Shown in pieces: positions 61,087 to 64,000 of a stretch of 64,000 nucleotides of DNA. The position numbers were made by a program, and so were the translations under genes. The notes below the pieces were generated by a model. The model did no database searches and was not told the origin of the DNA. It worked only from the letters and a program-made list of their open reading frames with translations. Origin of the DNA: Paracidovorax avenae (GTDB taxonomy: Bacteria > Pseudomonadota > Gammaproteobacteria > Burkholderiales > Burkholderiaceae_C); assembly GCF_040892545.1 (NCBI RefSeq), contig NZ_CP156079.1:4871501-4935500 (forward strand). The letters run 5' to 3'. Every line of letters starts with the position of its first letter. The stretch's first letter is position 1.

Positions 61087-64000
61087 TCATCGGCGGCGCC
61101 GCTGGCCGGGCGTGGAGTGGCGCAGGGCCAGGAGGCCGAGCAGGCACGACAGCGCGATCAGGCCCCACTGCGACAGCGTCGGGATCGTCGCGAGCTGGTC
61201 GGGCGGCGACTGCACGGTGGTCGTCCTGGACGAGCTGTTGTTGCCCGGGTTGGTGTCGCCCGGCGCGTCCAGCGTGGCGGTGTTCACGAGCGGCCGGGCG
61301 CCGTCGTAGGGGGACGCGAGCTTCGCCTTGAAGCGGAAGTCGCGGCTCGCGCCGGACAGCAGTTCGCCGACCGTGCAGTTCACCGTGCCGGACGCGAACG
61401 TGCAGTCGGTGGACGACACGAAAGCGAGGCCCCGGGGCAGTACGTCGATCGCCTGCGCGCCCTGGCTCGTGAGCGGGCCGAGATTGCGCACGGTGAGCAC
61501 ATAGTCCACGTCCGCTCCGGGCGCGAGCGGGCCGTCGGGGCCGGTCTTGGTGATCGACAGGTCGGTGGCGATCGCGTCGCGCTTGGTCGAGGTCTGGTCG
61601 TAGGTGGTGTTGTTCACCACCACGTCCTGGCCGCCGCGCAGGAACTCGGTCTCGCGCACCGCCACCACGGCCTTGTGGAACACCGTGCCCGATTCCGCGC
61701 CCGCCGGCAGGCTCAGCGCCTTCATGCGGAACGTGATGGTCGCGACCTCGTCCTTGGCGAGCCCGGGGAAGGTGCACACCACGCTGCCGGAAATCGCGCC
61801 CGCGGCGGGCTGCGTGCAGGAGCCGCCCCGGTCCACCGTCAGGTTGCCGGTGTAGGCGAAGGTGGCCGAGGGGGCGCCGTTGGTCGGGTGCGTGACCGGG
61901 AAGGTGTCGGTCATCACCACGTTCGTGCCGTACGACGGGCCCGAATTCTTCACCGTGATCGTGTAGGTGGTCTCGGCGCCGAGCGCGATGGCGTCCGCGC
62001 TGTGCGCCATCGACACCAGCACGTCCAGCTCGGGCTGGGTCAGCTCGACCTGGGCCTGGGCCTGGTTGTTGGCGAGGTTGGGCTCATCGGTCGCGGTGCC
62101 GATCTCCACCTCGTTGTTCAGCACCTGCCCGGCCGTCCATGCGGTGGTGGGTCGCAGGCGGTAAGTGACTTCGTACTGCCCTCCGTTCGCCAGCAACATG
62201 CTCGCGCCCGCGGTGCCCCAGCGGCAGTTGAGCGTGCCGTCGGCTCCCACCGGATCGCAGGTGCCGCCGCCGGTGGCCGTGGGCGTGCCGATCAGCACGG
62301 TGCCCGCGGGCAGCGTGTCCTTCAGCCAGACGTTCTCGGCCGACGAAGGTCCGTTGTTCTTCGCGCGCACCGTGTAGGTGATGGGTTCGCCGGAGATGGC
62401 GCGCGGCGTGGGCGAGACCGTCTTGGAGGCGACCAGGTCCACGCGCGCCGTGACCTCGCTCTGCACCGTCGAGGTGTTGTTGCCCAGCACCGGGTCCACC
62501 ACGTCGGCGGAGAACGCGGTGGCGGTGTTGCTGCGCTGCGCCGTGGTGGCCACCGTGGGCCGCACGGCCACGGTCACCGTGGCGCTCGCGCCGCTCGCCA
62601 GCGTGCCGAGCTGGCACAGCAGCGTGGACGAGGTGGCATTGGTCGGTCCGGAGGGCGTGCAGGTGCCCGCCGTGGTATTCACCGACACGACGCCCGGCGA
62701 GCCGCTGCTCGACACCAGGCTGCCCAGCGCGTCGCGCAGGCTCACGTTGGTGGCGGGATTCGGGCCCTGGTTGGTGACCACGAGGGTGTAGGTGAGCACG
62801 TCGCCGGCCGGCACCGAAGCCTTGTCAAAGGTCTTGACCACGCTCACGTCGGCCGACACTTCGCTGCCCGGCGTCTGGTCGGAAGCGCCCACGCCGATGC
62901 CCTGGCAGTTGATGCCATGGGCGGGATCGTTGAGCCACGGGTCCTGCCGCGTGCCGCCGCTGGCGGGGCTGAAATTCACGCAGGCGTTGTTGGTGGCGGA
63001 GCCCGCGGTGGTGCGCACGGCGTCCACCACGATGTCCGGCGCATTGCTGTTCACCGCCAGGCCCGCGACGCGCTCGCAGGTGAAGGTGCCGGGCCCTGCG
63101 AGCGGCAGCGCACTGCAGGACCAGCCCGCGCCGGAGGCTGCGTTCAGCCCCGTGAGCGTCACGCCCGCAGGCACGGAATCGCTCACCACCATGGACGGGA
63201 TCTGCGGCGTCGCGCCCGAGGTCGCCGGCACGGCCAGCGGCCCCAGGTTGCGCACGCGCAGCCGGTACTGGTAGGTCTGGCCGATGGGAATGGCCACGCC
63301 CTGCCCGTTCTGGTAGTTGGACGCGGACTTGGTGATCTGCAGGTCGGACACGTCGGTGGCCGTGATGAGCACGTCGGGCGTGGCGTTGTTGTTGGTGTTC
63401 GGGTCCGTGCGGCCCGTCATCGCCACCGTCGCGCTGTTGGCCAGCGTGCCCGTCTGCAGCACCTGCGCCCGCACGGTGATCGCGGGCAGGTTGGTGTAGC
63501 TGGAAGCCGTCGCGGCGGGCAGGTCGCAGGTGATCTGCTGGCCTGCAGGAGTGCAGGTCCAGCCGGTGCCGGTGGCGGACACGAAGGACAGCCCCGCGCC
63601 CAGCGTATCGACCACGCGCACGGGCACGCCGTCGAGCGCCATGCCGCCATTGAGCCGGGGCGTGAGGGTGTAGGCCACCTGGTCGCCGATGCCATAGGTG
63701 GTGCCGCCGCTGACCGCCTTGGTGATGGACACGTCCGAGCCCGTGCCGGCGACGTTGACCTCGGCCGTACCGGTGTTGTTGGGCGGCTGGCCGTCGGGCA
63801 TCTGCGTGGAGCCGTCCTTGTAGCCCTGCACGGAGAACGAGGTGGTGATGGAGCCGGTCACGTTGGGCGCGGCCTCCACACGCAGCTGCGGCGCCACGGC
63901 ACCGGCAGCGAGGGCCCCGGCACGCGAGCAGGTCACCACCGTGGCCGGATCGGGTGCGCCCGGCGAGACCAGCGGCGATGCGTTCGACGCCGCGGGCGTG
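61087..64000 (-). CDS. DUF11-repeat surface protein with IPTL-CTERM sorting signal (5' end cut by window edge)
   Basis: The frame is open from base 64000 to the stop at 61087, at least 971 residues, with the N-terminus outside the window. It is built of about seven DUF11-type beta modules of 110-130 residues. Each carries a motif like DLSITKTGPDGPLAPGADVD...YTLTVRNLGP and ...LPRGLAFVSS, with NNTS/NNQAQ-type module ends. The C-terminus reads IPTLSQWGLIALSCLLGLLA followed by HSTPGQRRRR: the IPTLxxWG motif, a hydrophobic helix and a basic tail, which is the IPTL-CTERM signal thought to be processed by exosortase H. It is probably a large cell-surface or matrix protein. Confidence 0.9.
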   Translation of the reverse strand, partial: TPAASNASPLVSPGAPDPATVVTCSRAGALAAGAVAPQLRVEAAPNVTGSITTSFSVQGYKDGSTQMPDGQPPNNTGTAEVNVAGTGSDVSITKAVSGGTTYGIGDQVAYTLTPRLNGGMALDGVPVRVVDTLGAGLSFVSATGTGWTCTPAGQQITCDLPAATASSYTNLPAITVRAQVLQTGTLANSATVAMTGRTDPNTNNNATPDVLITATDVSDLQITKSASNYQNGQGVAIPIGQTYQYRLRVRNLGPLAVPATSGATPQIPSMVVSDSVPAGVTLTGLNAASGAGWSCSALPLAGPGTFTCERVAGLAVNSNAPDIVVDAVRTTAGSATNNACVNFSPASGGTRQDPWLNDPAHGINCQGIGVGASDQTPGSEVSADVSVVKTFDKASVPAGDVLTYTLVVTNQGPNPATNVSLRDALGSLVSSSGSPGVVSVNTTAGTCTPSGPTNATSSTLLCQLGTLASGASATVTVAVRPTVATTAQRSNTATAFSADVVDPVLGNNTSTVQSEVTARVDLVASKTVSPTPRAISGEPITYTVRAKNNGPSSAENVWLKDTLPAGTVLIGTPTATGGGTCDPVGADGTLNCRWGTAGASMLLANGGQYEVTYRLRPTTAWTAGQVLNNEVEIGTATDEPNLANNQAQAQVELTQPELDVLVSMAHSADAIALGAETTYTITVKNSGPSYGTNVVMTDTFPVTHPTNGAPSATFAYTGNLTVDRGGSCTQPAAGAISGSVVCTFPGLAKDEVATITFRMKALSLPAGAESGTVFHKAVVAVRETEFLRGGQDVVVNNTTYDQTSTKRDAIATDLSITKTGPDGPLAPGADVDYVLTVRNLGPLTSQGAQAIDVLPRGLAFVSSTDCTFASGTVNCTVGELLSGASRDFRFKAKLASPYDGARPLVNTATLDAPGDTNPGNNSSSRTTTVQSPPDQLATIPTLSQWGLIALSCLLGLLALRHSTPGQRRRR

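Overview
The window is gene-dense, GC-rich (about two thirds G+C by eye) chromosomal DNA that reads as a betaproteobacterium of the Burkholderiales, family Comamonadaceae, most like a plant-associated Acidovorax/Paracidovorax. The grounds are the family-level look of the proteins, a three-gene fructose phosphotransferase operon with a fused EIIA-HPr-EI protein, two Bug-type solute-binding proteins, an IPTLxxWG C-terminal sorting signal, and perfect TTCGB-N15-TTCGB plant-inducible-promoter (PIP) boxes of the kind read by HrpX/HrpB regulators. I saw no rRNA, tRNA, CRISPR array or complete insertion sequence.

Layout. 1-2.2 kb: three tandem phage-tail-collar (microcystin-dependent-protein-like) genes, the leftmost cut by the window edge, with a PIP box upstream. 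2.2-7.7 kb: ruvA and ruvB, separated by two paralogous trypsin-like lipoproteins. 7.7-15.9 kb: housekeeping genes (phoH, ybeY, dtd, a cation diffusion facilitator, a Bug protein with a suspected frameshift in its signal peptide, dbpA, amn, a diguanylate cyclase). 16.0-25.5 kb: a complete-looking gamma-resorcylate (2,6-dihydroxybenzoate) catabolic island with porin, aromatic-acid symporter, decarboxylase, hydroxyquinol dioxygenase, maleylacetate reductase, LysR and MarR regulators, and a two-component resorcinol hydroxylase. It should feed 3-oxoadipate to central metabolism.

25.5-29.2 kb looks like interaction and weapon genes: two DUF4189-like secreted proteins, a signal-less peptidoglycan amidase overlapping a periplasmic candidate immunity gene, then a PIP-box gene starting MGNC that resembles AvrPphE/HopX-type type III effectors. 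29.2-35.9 kb: fruBKA and a divergent LacI-type regulator with two matching operator sites. 35.9-37.0 kb: a second PIP-box gene. 37.0-44.1 kb: a J-like/TonB fusion with HscC, a four-part membrane retropepsin, and a membrane zinc-peptidase coupled to purT. 45.4-48.2 kb: NodIJ-type ABC exporter and 3-hydroxyacyl-CoA dehydrogenase. 48.2-54.8 kb: an IclR-controlled cluster with the lower homoprotocatechuate-type enzymes (FAH isomerase, HpaH, HpaI) but no ring-cleavage enzyme. 54.8-55.8 kb: ohrR-ohr. 55.9-56.5 kb: a third PIP-box gene (MGCV start). 56.8-60.9 kb: phosphoesterase, Ser/Thr kinase-USP fusion, SrkA and an orphan OmpR-type regulator. 61.1 kb to the right edge: a large DUF11 surface protein, cut by the edge.

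The most interesting signal is the set of three PIP-box genes, two of which I cannot name. They are scattered as single genes between housekeeping operons, the usual pattern for horizontally acquired type III effectors.
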